A stretch of DNA of 33,190 nucleotides from Lingula anatina (GCF_001039355.2 NW_019775399.1:306978-340167), one strand, 5' to 3'; shown: positions 11,101-21,427, counted from the stretch's first letter. The notes: generated from the sequence alone by a model not told the origin. Program-made: numbers and translations.

Positions 11101-14100
11101 TGATAAGAAGAATATTATTCATGTGAACATTGACAGTATTCAGAGTTATCAAGCTGTCAAGGCAGATTAAGGAGGGAGGCTGCATTTTTTATCTCCCCCC
11201 CCCCCCAGCTTTGTGTGTATAAACTGCGTCTGTAATGACACCTAGTATTTCATATCATAGTATTCTCCCATAATAAACCAACAAAAAGAAAAGAAACATT
11301 TGATAACATTCTATCTGTTTGGCAGTAGCACCAGTGGTGACCTCACTATGACCGGCACCAGTCTGAAGCGGCTGAAGAGAGAGCTGGTGAAGAATCCCGC
11401 CATCTTGGGGCCGATGAAAGAAGAGTTGAGACACCTGCTGGATGAGGAGCTGGAAAAGAGAGGCATATCACCTGTAAATAAATTTATTTTTTTATTTATT
11501 TATTTATTTATTTTTTGTTACAGAACCTATTCTTGACTAACAGTTGACCACTATTTTTTTTTTTTCGTTTATATCAGCGTGGTCTGTCTAGTTACATCAT
11601 GTTTAACAAAGATGAACAAGATGATTGTATTTACTGTTTCAGTGTTTCTGATATTACTCAGAACAATAGCACATTCTGAAGGCACTAAGTATTTTTCTAT
11701 GACACGATCATCTTTAACACTTTCTTACTGTCATTACTCAAGAGAACGGGAAAAACCTAAATCCTTGTTTGGTTCATTGTAGGAAGAGCCTACACTTGAG
11801 CTTAAATTTTTATTTATTTAAAAAAAAAGGATAATACATAACCTTTAAAATTAGTGATCAGTTAATTTTCCTTACGTTTGTTTTAAACCAGTATGATAAA
11901 ATGGTGTTATTTTCTGTTGTAGAATGCCCAAGGTATTAGTAATGCTCAGTATAACAGCAAGATGGGGATGTTAAAAAATGAAAGGCAGCAAAAAGCAAAG
12001 GTAAATGTTCTTCTTGGTGGTTGTTTTTCCCATTTGCCTGTCATAGGTGTTTTGACATTGAAGAACATGAACCAGTTCTTGTACAGTTTTAATTGATGTC
12101 GTAGGTCAGATAGTCACCAATACAGCACTAAACTACCTGACCACTATACAGGAGATGTTTTGATTGAAAGGAAGTGGATTAAATTGGATAAGAAAATTGG
12201 TTTTTGCATTTCTCACCATGAATGTGCCTTCTGTTAATGAGCTTCAGTTTCAGAATCTTCTTGTTTTAATGTGTAAGTACATTTAATATTTGTAGTTTAT
12301 AGATCGCAGTAGAATTGTCAGCAAAAGAAAGGTATATAAAGAGGGGAAATGTTGGAAGTTATCTGATTTTTTTTTTTTTCTATTTGACTTTACAATTATT
12401 TGTTGGATTTAAACACTTGCTGATTTTCACTGTTGTATTACAATTGTGTTTAACATGTTCACATTTTGTGTCTTACTTAAGTTTATAATAATATTGCTAT
12501 TAAGGACCTTTTAATTAAAGTGGCACAATCATAGAAAAAATTATAATTTCAAAATTAATTCCAATAATTGACATTTCAAAGAGAATTAGCAGAGATACTG
12601 ATTTGTATATGTTTTACAATATCTAAAAAAAAAAAAATGAATAATTTTGAAACAGCCATTCAAAATTTGTTAATTTAAAGCTAAAACTTATGTTGGTCTA
12701 AAGATTTTTTTATATCCCACATACTACTCACTCTAAGGTAAAGTTTACTTTTTTCAGTGTTGTACTATGAATACTGTAAAACATAGATTGCATTACACTT
12801 GTATTTAATTATAAGCTATCTTTATGCTTCAGAAATACCCCACTTTCTATGACATAAGGCAGCAATATATCAACAAAGTTGATGACATGGCCAAAGAGAG
12901 GCTGAGAGGGGGAAGGAAAGGAGCCAGATCTGGAGGTGAGAATCTGACAAAATAGACGGACAAATATACCTGATTAAACATGCTCCTTTCACCTGAGAAG
13001 GTTGAAGATAGAGGAGAAAATAAATTGACAAATATGCTTTAGTGACCATTAAGTGGATAGGGTAAAAGGAGGACATTTGTGTGTTATATTGCAGCCAGGA
13101 CCCTCATATAGACCTTCAGAGCTGGAATTTTCAATATTTTTTAAAGGTCTACTTTCATCTCTGATAGAAATAAGAGGTTGTAGAGAGGGTACAAAAACTA
13201 AGGATTAAGAGAATATTTTACTTTTCACTGTTACTTTGAGGTAACTTAAACGTGTAGGTTTATTGTGAAATAAGAAGAAAAGGTAAAGAACATTCACTCT
13301 TTGCAGAATTTTGCTTTTAATGTCAAGATGATTGAGTGAGCTTTTTAAAGTAAATTTTCATTTTAAATTAACAAATTGTAGCCATCTGACAACATTTCAC
13401 CATCTGTGTCAGCTATGAGTTTGAAATTAACTTGTAGTTTTTTAATCATTCATTAATGAAACAAAGTTTAATCATTCATATATATAATTTCTCTTCATTA
13501 TCAGGCGACGATGCCAGCCCCGTCAAGCGTCCAGCAGAGCCAGTCTATGCCACACCAATACCAAAGAAAAGCCGCGGAGGCGCTCAGTCCACACCGCAGA
13601 AACAACAAAAGCCGAGGCATCAGACCAATGTGAGCGGGAAGCAGCCCCCCAAACCAGCCCCCAGGACCCCCAGCCCCACCAAACCCTCCCTGAATGCCTC
13701 CAATACTCTGTCTTCCACTGGGTGAGTACAGTAGTAAATTTTAAGTCTACAACAGCTCGTTTTTGTCTGATTTTGTAGTTATTGAAACTGATGGAAGACA
13801 AACTTACCCTTCAACTATAGCTATAATATAATTTTATGGCTTTGAAATATGCCAACAGATGTTATAAGAATAGGATCACTTTCCCATCTGTGGCTCCTTG
13901 ATTAGGCATCTGTTTTAAAAGTCTGGTTTAAGATAAATAGATACTATATGTGTGATGACATGAGGTTGTACTAAATATGGCAGCAGCCTGATGTAAAATT
14001 GTGGCAGTTGCTTGAACTTGTGAATAAAATCAGCAGATAACTCTGATGCATTGTTGACTTGACTTTTGTAATCAACAGGTCCCAGCAGGCCGCTAGCAGC

Positions 14101-14808
14101 AAGTGGGACTCTGACGAAATCTCAGAGGATGAAGAGTCAGAGGATGAAGATGAGGACATTAAGCCTAGTCAGAGGCCAATAGGAGGTCAAGGTCAGGTCA
14201 AAGGTCAGCAAGTCCCTCCCCCTGAAGTGATAGATGAGGATGATGACTGGGACTCTGATGAAATCAGGTATAGTTTGGACTTGAGCAAAGAAGAAAATAA
14301 ACAGCCATTATTAAAAAAACTTCAACCAATTTTGTGGCCACCGTGAGTAGAAAAAGCATTTGAAGACCCTTGTTTTTTGACAATAATCCATGTTGAATAA
14401 TTTGTCACATTTGACAGAAGCTCTTGTTGTTGAGTAATATTTGGTGCTTCATTCAGTGACCTGGATGAGATCAGCCCCAGCCATGTGAGGGGGACACCGG
14501 CCAAGACAGGCAGCTCCCCAGCCAAGACAGGCCAAGCCCCACAGCCCAAGGGCAGTATAGTGGCCAACCTAGCCAGGTCCATAGAGTCACAGCTGTCTGT
14601 AAGTGCTGGCTTTTTACTTTCTTTTTTTTCTTTTGCCTGTATTCATTTTTCAACCTAAATAATTCAACTGATTGTGCTTTTTGTTTGTTTGTTCCCTCCA
14701 TCTTTCATTAATTTACTCATTCAGCATTGGTGGTGGTGAAAACACGGTTACATCAACTGAAAAAATTCAATTTTATAACCAATGCAATAATTTAAAAAAC
14801 ATCTGCAC

Positions 14809-14847
<39 letters not shown>

Positions 14848-15839
14848 AGAAATTTACCCCTCCTATTCTAACCACTCTGCACGATCCCCTGCATGACTCA
14901 GGCTTATAATTATTATAGGGGCGTAAAGCAAAGAAGCCGGCCGGTGCTGTGGATCTTAATGTAAGTGGTGGTGGTGTCACTGGTGGTGGTGGCGGTGGTG
15001 GTAATGAGCTAGAGGTACCCACAGCGCGAGATGTCAGCAGTCCTGTAACGCCAGATATACCACAGGTGTGTTGGGTCAGGTTGACACTGCCTGAATACAG
15101 ACTAATACAGATGCAGGTTTAGCTATTGAAGCTGTTTGTAAATGAATATTCATCTGCAGATGCAGGAGATGATTTGATATGCCAAAAGAAAAGAAAAAAT
15201 GAAAAATGGTTCGTAATGTGTTAACCATTTTCTGCTTTTCACAGGCTTAATTTTTATTTTGACTGGGAAAAAATCAGCTTCTAGTCTAAAAATATATTCC
15301 AAATTTTCAAAGCATGTCCTTGAATGTGAGTGTGTTTTGGATGTAGAGTGGAGAAAATATTTTCATCTTATCAATCCAAAACATATTAATGTCACTGACA
15401 GATGCCTTGACTGGACACTGATAGTAATATTATGAATTAACTAACATGAAGAATGCATATCTGTATGTCAGCATGTATTAAGACACACTGTTCCTAATTA
15501 ATTTTAAAAAAGAAGCTGAATTCTGTTCAAATTGTTTATGGCATAAAGCAAAGTAAACAACCTTTTGGTAGTATAGACACTGGTGAATTAAGTTATTTCA
15601 TGATAACATTAGATATATCACCACCTATGTATTTGTTATAATGTGGAGTATCTTTACTTGTTTTGTAATAATTGACTGCTGCAAAGACATAAGTAATTTT
15701 CATGCCCTGCTGCATTTACTTCAAGTCTGATGGACTTTAGACTCTTGATAAGCAATTTGTAAATTTTCTGTATCTCTTAATCTGCAAGGTACATTGAGAT
15801 TTTAATGGAACGCACCATATAAATTTTTGATCCATGTAA

Positions 15840-15894
<55 letters not shown>

Positions 15895-17707
15895 GGTGAT
15901 ATTTTTCTCCAGATGGAGGATGGAGAGGAGAGTGGGGATACATTTTCTATCTCTTCCTCACTGGGAGAGTCACCGCAGGAAACTAAAGCCAAACAAAAGT
16001 AAGTGTATGCACAGGGCTTCATAAACCAAAAGTACATGACTGTATTCCAATGAAAGGAACAGAAATGCCGTCATCCAGCTGAATGTGAAGTACAATTTTA
16101 AAGAATAAATTTCCGTTCAGTATGTTGAGTAAAATTTGTTATATACCTGTATGGTTTAGAGTGCGCACACAGGGATTTTTTTTCTTTTGTAATTCAAAAA
16201 TTAAGAAAAAAAAAGATTTTCACTGTAATTATTATTTTACTGTATTTTTCTACCAGAAAACCTGGCAAACTGAGCACTCATGGAGATACTGACTTCTCAA
16301 CCAACACATATGGAACCAGTGTTTGGGGCGGCTCTTCTTCAAAAGGTGAGATATAGGGGGAGCCAGTGTGAGATATAGAGGGAGCCAGTGTGAGATGTAG
16401 AGGGAGCCAGTGTGAGGTATAGAGGGAGCCAATGTGAGATATAGAGGGAGCCAGTGTGAGATGTTAAGGGAGCCAGTGTGAGATATAGAGGGAGCCAGTG
16501 TGTGATATAGGGGGAGCCAGTGTGTGATATAGAGGGAGCCAGTGAAATAATGTGTGTGTGTGGGGGTTAGGGGGGGGTTGTAGTTGACAGTTTAGGGACA
16601 TAAATATATTACCCCATCATGATGGTTGACGTGATAAAAGACTCGATATGAATTCCGAGTTAAAATTTCCAAGACTAATGTATGGGGACTTGATTTAGTT
16701 TACGTATATCGCAATGAAATACGCCAGGCATATCTGTATTGCAGCAGCGTCATCAGTTCCATTGAGAGAATCTGGGGCCTCTGAAACTGATAACTCGGGA
16801 ACAGGTAGAAAACTCCACTAGCTGTGATGTGTTGATAATAGTGGGAAGAATTATGATTTACACCATAACCCAGAGAGTTTTGTTTGTCTGACAGTAACAG
16901 ATTTTGTTTATAGAATATCAACCAGCAGTGCTGTGTTGAATAAAGTTTGAGGACTGTCTTTTATATGATTTGTAACCCAAAAAGTTGTTTTTTATTATTA
17001 TTAAACAATAACATCACCTTGGTTTTTGAACCATGAACAGAACATTTTGTTTATTGACCCACAACCAATATATTTTATTTATATAACAATGCAGAATTAA
17101 TTCATAACCTTACCCTTTGGAGTACCACAATTCTGTATAGTATAGTTGAATTATTCCATCTCTGACACAAGTTATTTATGTTGAGTGAATGTCAAAATTG
17201 TGTTCAAACCCTCTTGTCTGTCAGCCTTTTCCGTGCACTCTTTATCATTATTATTGTTATTTTAACAATCTAGGGTGTCTTTTTTATTTTCTTTTGATGA
17301 TTTATGTTTTGTTTTGTTTTAGTGTTATTGAAAATGTGATTTAGTTTTCATAACATAACAGTTTATTAGATAGGAATGTATCACTTTATGTGTACTGCCA
17401 CAAAGAAAGTTTAGTATTTATGATAATATATTTATTAAAAATTATTTATGTTACATAATTGTGATTTTTATTCTCCACTGACACAGTTATGACAAGATCT
17501 CACCCAACACAATTGTGACAAGATCTCACCCAACACAATTGTGACAAGAACTCACCTAACACAATTGCAACAAGATCTCACTCAACACAATGTTCTATAT
17601 TTCCAGCTGCTAGCACAGTGAACCCAGGGGGGACAGGAAAGAGCTCACTGGTCAGTGTCACAGACTGGGATGATGACGATGATGAACTTGGCCTGGATGA
17701 CCTCTGA
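3250..17707 (+). CDS. DZIP1: DZIP1 (DAZ-interacting zinc finger protein 1, Iguana)
   Basis: Coding exons: 3250-3415, 3934-4031, 4282-4353, 4532-4597, 4977-5114, 5291-5572, 6216-6381, 6664-6770, 7295-7390, 8047-8097, 9525-9629, 10060-10170, 10447-10597, 10973-11018, 11326-11473, 11923-12000, 12833-12935, 13505-13721, 14079-14267, 14457-14598, 14919-15065, 15913-15998, 16257-16345, 16745-16804, 17607-17707. If the first is counted as exon 1 they sum to 3,015 nt, 1,004 aa plus stop, in phase throughout. The N-terminal Dzip-like domain (residues about 45-155) contains RVDWRRVAALDVDRISRELD and ALQENIMNITFCNIESEV. One C2H2 finger has C181, C184, H197 and H202. Long coiled coils follow (about 230-490), then a Pro/acidic tail ending in DWDDDDDELGLDDL. 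In vertebrates and flies DZIP1 acts at the basal body and transition zone in ciliogenesis and tunes Gli/Hedgehog output. ATG 3253 has a better start context than ATG 3250. Confidence 0.94.
3416..3933 (+). other. DZIP1 intron, nothing recognised
   Basis: AT-rich intron between the first two coding exons. No repeat or element seen. Confidence 0.7.
5291..5356 (+). other. C2H2 zinc finger of DZIP1
   Basis: The exon begins exactly with the finger CPYCVKAFINPTFLQSHLYR followed by KH. The spacing C-x2-C-x12-H-x4-H is the single-finger signature of DZIP1/DZIP1L. A Gln-rich linker follows before the coiled coil. Confidence 0.93.
6023..6193 (+). mobile_element. MITE-like inverted-repeat element, copy 1
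   Basis: The ends are TGGGGTAGCGCTTACACT and, in reverse complement, TGGGGTAGCACTAGCACT. Both ends continue into a shared TTAGCCAAAT. A second copy in the opposite orientation lies at 31312-31493. No target-site duplication is clear. The right end is only 22 bp before the acceptor of the exon starting at 6216, so the likely branch point lies in or near the element. It is too short to encode a protein. Confidence 0.8.
6970..7184. mobile_element. PIF/Harbinger-like MITE
   Basis: A GC-richer 215-bp block inside an AT-rich DZIP1 intron. The left end GGCTCTGTTCTCAC and the reversed right end CAGCCCATTCTCAT form imperfect terminal inverted repeats. Both continue into AGATCGAYCTA. It is flanked by TTA on each side (6967-6969 and 7185-7187), matching the 3-bp TWA target preference of PIF/Harbinger elements. 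No transposase is present. Confidence 0.65.
7391..8046 (+). other. DZIP1 intron, nothing recognised
   Basis: Intron sequence with an A-run near 7957-7968 just before the exon at 8047. No other feature. Confidence 0.65.
8098..9524 (+). other. Large DZIP1 intron with (ATTT)n array
   Basis: A tetranucleotide ATTT array occupies about 8143-8190. The remainder is AT-rich with short A and T runs. Short open frames at 8771-8962 show no homology I recognise and no splice support. Confidence 0.75.
9573..9923 (+). repeat. Near-perfect tandem duplication of exon 3' half plus intron, around an N
   Basis: Bases 9573 to about 9744 recur at 9748 to about 9923. The exon part, donor and about 90 bp of intron look identical by eye; only the poly-T/poly-G tail varies. 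A single N sits at 9746 at the junction. The second copy has no acceptor, being preceded by poly-T and poly-G, and so cannot be a complete exon. Two misjoined reads at a homopolymer explain this best. The gene model uses only the first copy. Confidence 0.9.
12001..12832 (+). other. DZIP1 intron, AT-rich
   Basis: About 830 bp of AT-rich sequence with T and A homopolymers. No supported exon or element. Confidence 0.7.
12936..13504 (+). other. DZIP1 intron, nothing recognised
   Basis: AT-rich intron with no repeat array and no coding signal. Confidence 0.7.
14184..14208 (+). repeat. AGGTCA-type repeat within DZIP1 coding exon
   Basis: Four tandem AGGTCA units, including TCAAGGTCA at 14187-14195, lie inside the exon at 14079-14267 and encode GGQGQVKGQ. 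The same motif clusters occur at 20945-21001 (noncoding) and in the large AMOT exon. Confidence 0.75.
14810..14840. repeat. Poly-T run
   Basis: A homopolymer of about 31 T, some 80 bp upstream of the DZIP1 exon starting at 14919. Confidence 0.95.
14961..15065 (+). other. In-frame alternative 3' segment of DZIP1 exon, Gly-rich cassette
   Basis: At 14961 the reading frame crosses a consensus donor (AAT|GTAAGTGG). The frame stays open for another 105 nt (35 codons) to a weaker donor GTGTGT at 15066. The extra segment encodes a GGT-repeat Gly tract and then NELEVPTARDVSSPVTPDIP, which looks coding. Either donor keeps phase with the next exon, so the protein is 1,004 or 969 aa. Confidence 0.65.
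15066..15912 (+). other. DZIP1 intron ending in (TTA)n
   Basis: Mostly AT-rich unique sequence. The 3' end carries a perfect TTA array at about 15841-15892, ending some 20 bp before the acceptor AG at 15911-15912. Confidence 0.85.
16348..16545 (+). repeat. 22-bp minisatellite, 9 copies, starting at a splice donor
   Basis: The consensus unit is GAGATATAGAGGGAGCCAGTGT. Nine adjacent 22-bp copies with few substitutions run from 16348 to 16545. The first copy begins 2 bp after the exon end at 16345, so the genuine donor GTGAGATATAG forms part of the unit. Most copies repeat a GTGAGA donor-like string. Confidence 0.92.
16805..17480 (+). other. Last DZIP1 intron, AT-rich part
   Basis: AT-rich sequence with no recognised feature before the 26-bp repeat array that ends this intron. 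Confidence 0.7.
17481..17584 (+). repeat. 26-bp minisatellite, 4 copies, before last DZIP1 exon
   Basis: The unit is close to ACACAATTGTGACAAGATCT plus CACCCA. There are four copies, followed by a short partial copy. The array ends about 20 bp before the acceptor of the last exon at 17607. Confidence 0.9.
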
Positions 17708-17792
17708 CCTTCATGCAGTTGACCCTTGACCTTCATGCACATGACCTCTGACCTTCATATGGTCGGCCCTTGACCTTCATGCAGCCAAATTC
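17705..17792 (+). repeat. 22-bp minisatellite beginning at the DZIP1 stop codon
   Basis: TGACCTTCAT recurs at 17705, 17727, 17749 and 17771, a strict 22-bp period. The first TGA is the stop codon of DZIP1. The preceding coding bases (GATGACCTC) also resemble the unit, and an ATGACCTCTGACCTTCAT string occurs at both 17697 and 17741. Confidence 0.88.
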
Positions 17793-18341
17793 TGATTTTG
17801 AAGAGATCCAAATGAACAACATGACTTCTTATAAGTGGCTAAATACTATTTGACCACTAAATGGACATTTTGGATCAAAAGAGGCCAAGTCTGTGAGGTT
17901 AGGGATTTTACTGCACCAAATGTCAGTTTAATTGAAGCTGTGCCAAAGAAATTTTGTAAATCGTGGAAACTGCTGAGACTGAAGGGCAAAGTTAAAGTTT
18001 CTGTAAATCTTAGAAAGCTTTAAAGTGCTGTAAGTATGTTTTACTATACATGTGAAGATATGCAGACCCATCAAGTCTCATCTTTGAGGGGACATCACTG
18101 TTTGCTTGAATAAAAAAGGGCCTCTCTTTCAACTTTTAATAATAAGATTTGCTGTGGGAAGGAAATCTGTGTAATGGGTTTGGGGAATATTTGTTCTCGT
18201 GTTTTGGTAAACTGGTTCTTAGTTGGCTGTTCTTAATGAATATTATGCCAGATGCTATAATTTAAAATAATGTCCTGTTGCTGTGAAATATGGCAGGAAG
18301 ACCAGACACGGGGATTTCACCAGGAGTTGACGAGTAATGTA

Positions 18342-18347
18342 AATAAA
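18342..18347 (+). terminator. Candidate DZIP1 poly(A) signal
   Basis: AATAAA about 640 bp after the stop codon. An alternative AATAAA lies at 18109 and a pair at 20020-20029. The sequence alone does not show which is used. Confidence 0.45.
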
Positions 18348-18570
18348 ATGGCACTTTAGAGGTTAATTTATTTTATAAGTTCTAAGAGAACTACTAAGCT
18401 GTAGAGAGCATAATTCTAACAAACATACTGCTCGCTGATTGGTGAGTTCTAGTTGCTGTGTTCATCAGTGTAATTTTTATGTTGAGATGCATGACTGTGC
18501 AATCTGCATTTAGGTAGAGGGTAGGGGTGAAGGTGTGTGTGGGGGGGGGGTGGGGGGGGGCCAATGGGGG

Positions 18571-18943
18571 NNNNNNNNNNNNNNNNNNNNNNNNNNNNNN
18601 NNNNNNNNNNNNNNNNNNNNNNNNNNNNNNNNNNNNNNNNNNNNNNNNNNNNNNNNNNNNNNNNNNNNNNNNNNNNNNNNNNNNNNNNNNNNNNNNNNNN
18701 NNNNNNNNNNNNNNNNNNNNNNNNNNNNNNNNNNNNNNNNNNNNNNNNNNNNNNNNNNNNNNNNNNNNNNNNNNNNNNNNNNNNNNNNNNNNNNNNNNNN
18801 NNNNNNNNNNNNNNNNNNNNNNNNNNNNNNNNNNNNNNNNNNNNNNNNNNNNNNNNNNNNNNNNNNNNNNNNNNNNNNNNNNNNNNNNNNNNNNNNNNNN
18901 NNNNNNNNNNNNNNNNNNNNNNNNNNNNNNNNNNNNNNNNNNN
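18571..18943. other. Assembly gap (373 N)
   Basis: A run of N after a G-rich stretch (about 18541-18570). The frames spanning it are artefacts. Confidence 1.
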
Positions 18944-19300
18944 CATTGTCTCACTAAAAATGTTACATATCCAGGGCTGCATGGGGATTTAATGTGTTAT
19001 TAGATTTTTTAAAATCAAATTTTTGCAAAATGGAGACTCCATATCCTCTTCAGATATTTTTTGTTGAAAGATTATTCTTTCATACATGCATTTCAATTTT
19101 TCTGCCACTACGTACAAAACTTGAATTTATGCTCGTTTTATTCCATAACTTAATGTCAAGTAATATAATTATGCATTTATTATGTCGATACATTTCAAAT
19201 TGTAATGCAAATTTTTTCTAACAATTTCCATCATTATATGAATATTTATAATTTTTGTCAGTTTAGGGCTCCTCTGAGATCGAATTTATTGCATCCTACA

Positions 19301-19314
19301 GTTGCTATGGTAAC
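19301..19314. promoter_or_regulatory. X-box-like (RFX) palindrome
   Basis: GTTGCTATGGTAAC is nearly palindromic and one or two bases from the RFX consensus GTTGCCATGGCAAC. RFX factors drive ciliary genes and DZIP1 is one, but this site lies downstream of DZIP1 rather than at its promoter. Function is uncertain. Confidence 0.4.
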
Positions 19315-20019
19315 TGTTAGCACGGTTACGTCTTCCTCGCCTCAGTTATGTACCATTGAAACATATCATGAACCAGGCCACTTCAAACATTGCTTTTTTA
19401 AATCATATCACATCAATTATTAACATTTGTCAAAATTTGCCATTCACATGACCAAGGTCCATAGGTGATAGATCAAAATGTCATTAAACTGATGTTGTTT
19501 AGTCTCTAAGTAAAGAATAAATTAAGTTTTATTTTATTATCCTATCTGTAGTGAATAGCCTCTTACATGGTATGATATTTGTCACATATGTCCGCCCTTA
19601 GTTAAATAGAAAATTACTGGAAACTGATCGGGGAACAGTATCACATAGCTATGATCACTTGCTAAATCTGCCAGCCAGAGCTTTGTGAAACAAGGCTGAG
19701 TATTGTCAGCACACCTCTTCTGTTGTGGGTAAAAGATGCGCTGATGATACAATATTTACTGTGAAAGTTCCAGTGTTGTGAGATGCTTGCATTTAGCTAC
19801 CAGTAAGATTGTGGCAAAAGTAGCAAATTAGTTTCATTATTTCTATGTACTTGGTGTCATATCTGTGGCATATCATTTACATAATTGTTACTTCCTATTC
19901 GCCAGCTGTTTATGGAAAGATGTTTAATGATTATTTTTGTCAGCAGTCAAAACAAAGTTATTTTAATGTATTATTGTTTTATCAATTTGACATGTCACTT
20001 AAGTCATTGTCATCTCAGG

Positions 20020-20029
20020 AATAAATAAA
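20020..20029 (+). terminator. Overlapping AATAAA pair, candidate distal DZIP1 poly(A) signal
   Basis: AATAAATAAA on the plus strand. It lies about 160 bp from the inferred minus-strand AMOT poly(A) signal, so it would mark the end of a long DZIP1 3' UTR. Confidence 0.45.
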
Positions 20030-20186
20030 GCCGTCTTCCATATCAAGACTGTTTTGAAATGAGCAGTTTTTGCAGTTTACACAAGGCCATTTAAACAGTT
20101 AAGAGTATCACACAGTTGCAGTCCAACTGATGACATAATTGTATGGCTTAAGAAAAAACAAACCAGATTCATCTTTTTTGCAGTGT

Positions 20187-20192
20187 TTTATT
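20187..20192 (-). terminator. Candidate AMOT poly(A) signal
   Basis: The minus strand reads AATAAAACACTG, followed by an A-rich stretch. It is about 2.3 kb after the AMOT stop codon. Which site is used is not established. Confidence 0.5.
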
Positions 20193-20944
20193 ATTTCTTA
20201 AAATCCAGGCTTTTTTTCAAAGCACTAAAAAAGCTATTGTTCAAAAGAGCACCTTAATTTCCCTTCCCCTTACTCAAGTCATTCCACAACCTTACCATCA
20301 GTAAAACAATTTCAAGTCTAAATACATATGTATATGCATAAGGCATATAAACAAATGAGTACACCTTCTTTGAGAAGGGGAAGAAACCTTTTCCAGTCAT
20401 TTGAACCTTCTAGTTCTTGCATAGCTATTGTTTGGCATTTTGTAATACATATAAGGCACTGCAAGATCTTATTCTATTACCAAACCCCTCATAAGTCATG
20501 AAAAGGTCACCACACAGTCATTTACGTTATGATTTTTCTCCATCTGGTGTTCTAATTTACCCAAATAACTGATCAGCTCCTGCTGACATCTGGTGGGAAA
20601 AAATTGTACTACTCTACTAGCACCTTGATGAGCATTCTGTTTTCTATATCCCCACCATGTTAGCACACTTGAGAGCAGACTTCTCCGGTATCACTCACTT
20701 TTACAACAGTCTGAGTGTACTTCTCGCTCCACCTGGGAGATGAAAGGGTCCATGCTGGCAAAATTTCTGCTTCAACAAACTGCAGAATATCAAGAGAAAA
20801 TGCTGTACCATGTTTTTCATTTCTAAAGCTCACCTTAGCTAAAATTGAAACAATGCCAGAATGAGCCCAATGTACACTCCAAAGCCCTAATGTTGTCCAT
20901 GCACAGCAGTTTAGTGACCCACCACAGTCATGTCAGTTTCTCTT

Positions 20945-21001
20945 TAAGGTCAAGGTCGCACTTTATCAAGGTCAAGTTAATGCATAAATAGGTCAAGGTC
21001 A
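20945..21001 (+). repeat. AAGGTCA repeat cluster
   Basis: TCAAGGTCA-type nonamers occur at about 20950, 20966 and 20993. They match the monomeric nuclear-receptor half-site of the ERR/SF-1 type. Similar clusters occur in coding exons at 14184, 28883 and 29250 and, as TGACCTT, at 17705. This suggests a dispersed repeat rather than a specific regulatory site. Confidence 0.7.
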
Positions 21002-21427
21002 CAACATTGGTAAAAACAATTTCCCTGGCACCAAGGAAGGGACATCGCGCACCCACCCGAGACTACAGCACTTTACTCACAGCTCCATCAGCTCAGTGAA
21101 AATTACAGCAAAACTTTCACTAGTGAGAGAATCTTGGCACATGATTGGTGTTTAGCTACACTAACCATAATACAATTACAAAAAAAAAAAAAAAACAATT
21201 GACTTCCTCTATTTCCTGATCTTTTCCTTCTACCCCCCCCCCCCCCCCCCTTGTATAAATATACATGACACCACATAATCAGACACGTATGTCTCGCCAC
21301 GGCCTATTGGTATTCCGTCTTAGCAAACATCTACTTTCACTATTTGAGAAACTCAAAACATTAGCAGTGAGGACTGGATCAGAAACACAATATTCAGATT
21401 ATGCTGTGAGTTATGCAGATGACTTGG

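Larger units (their letters stand above)
17708..20029 (+). other. DZIP1 3' UTR and downstream region
   Basis: No coding signal. AATAAA candidates lie at 18109-18114, 18342-18347 and as an overlapping pair at 20020-20029, so the 3' UTR could be about 0.4, 0.65 or 2.3 kb. A sequencing gap falls inside. Confidence 0.55.

Noticed and set aside
12301-12330. Possible 29-nt exon between acceptor-like and donor-like sites in a DZIP1 intron
   Set aside because: Its length is not a multiple of three, while the flanking exons join in phase 0 without it.
15737-16037. Open frames rich in Asn, Ile or Tyr around the TTA array
   Set aside because: Pure translation of a trinucleotide microsatellite; only the DZIP1 exon 15913-15998 is real.
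16741-16748. CAGCAG tandem acceptor of the DZIP1 exon at 16745
   Set aside because: A common NAGNAG arrangement that would only drop one Ala; not worth a separate finding.
18394-19003. Long open frames spanning the N run
   Set aside because: They are open only because the gap contains no stop codons.
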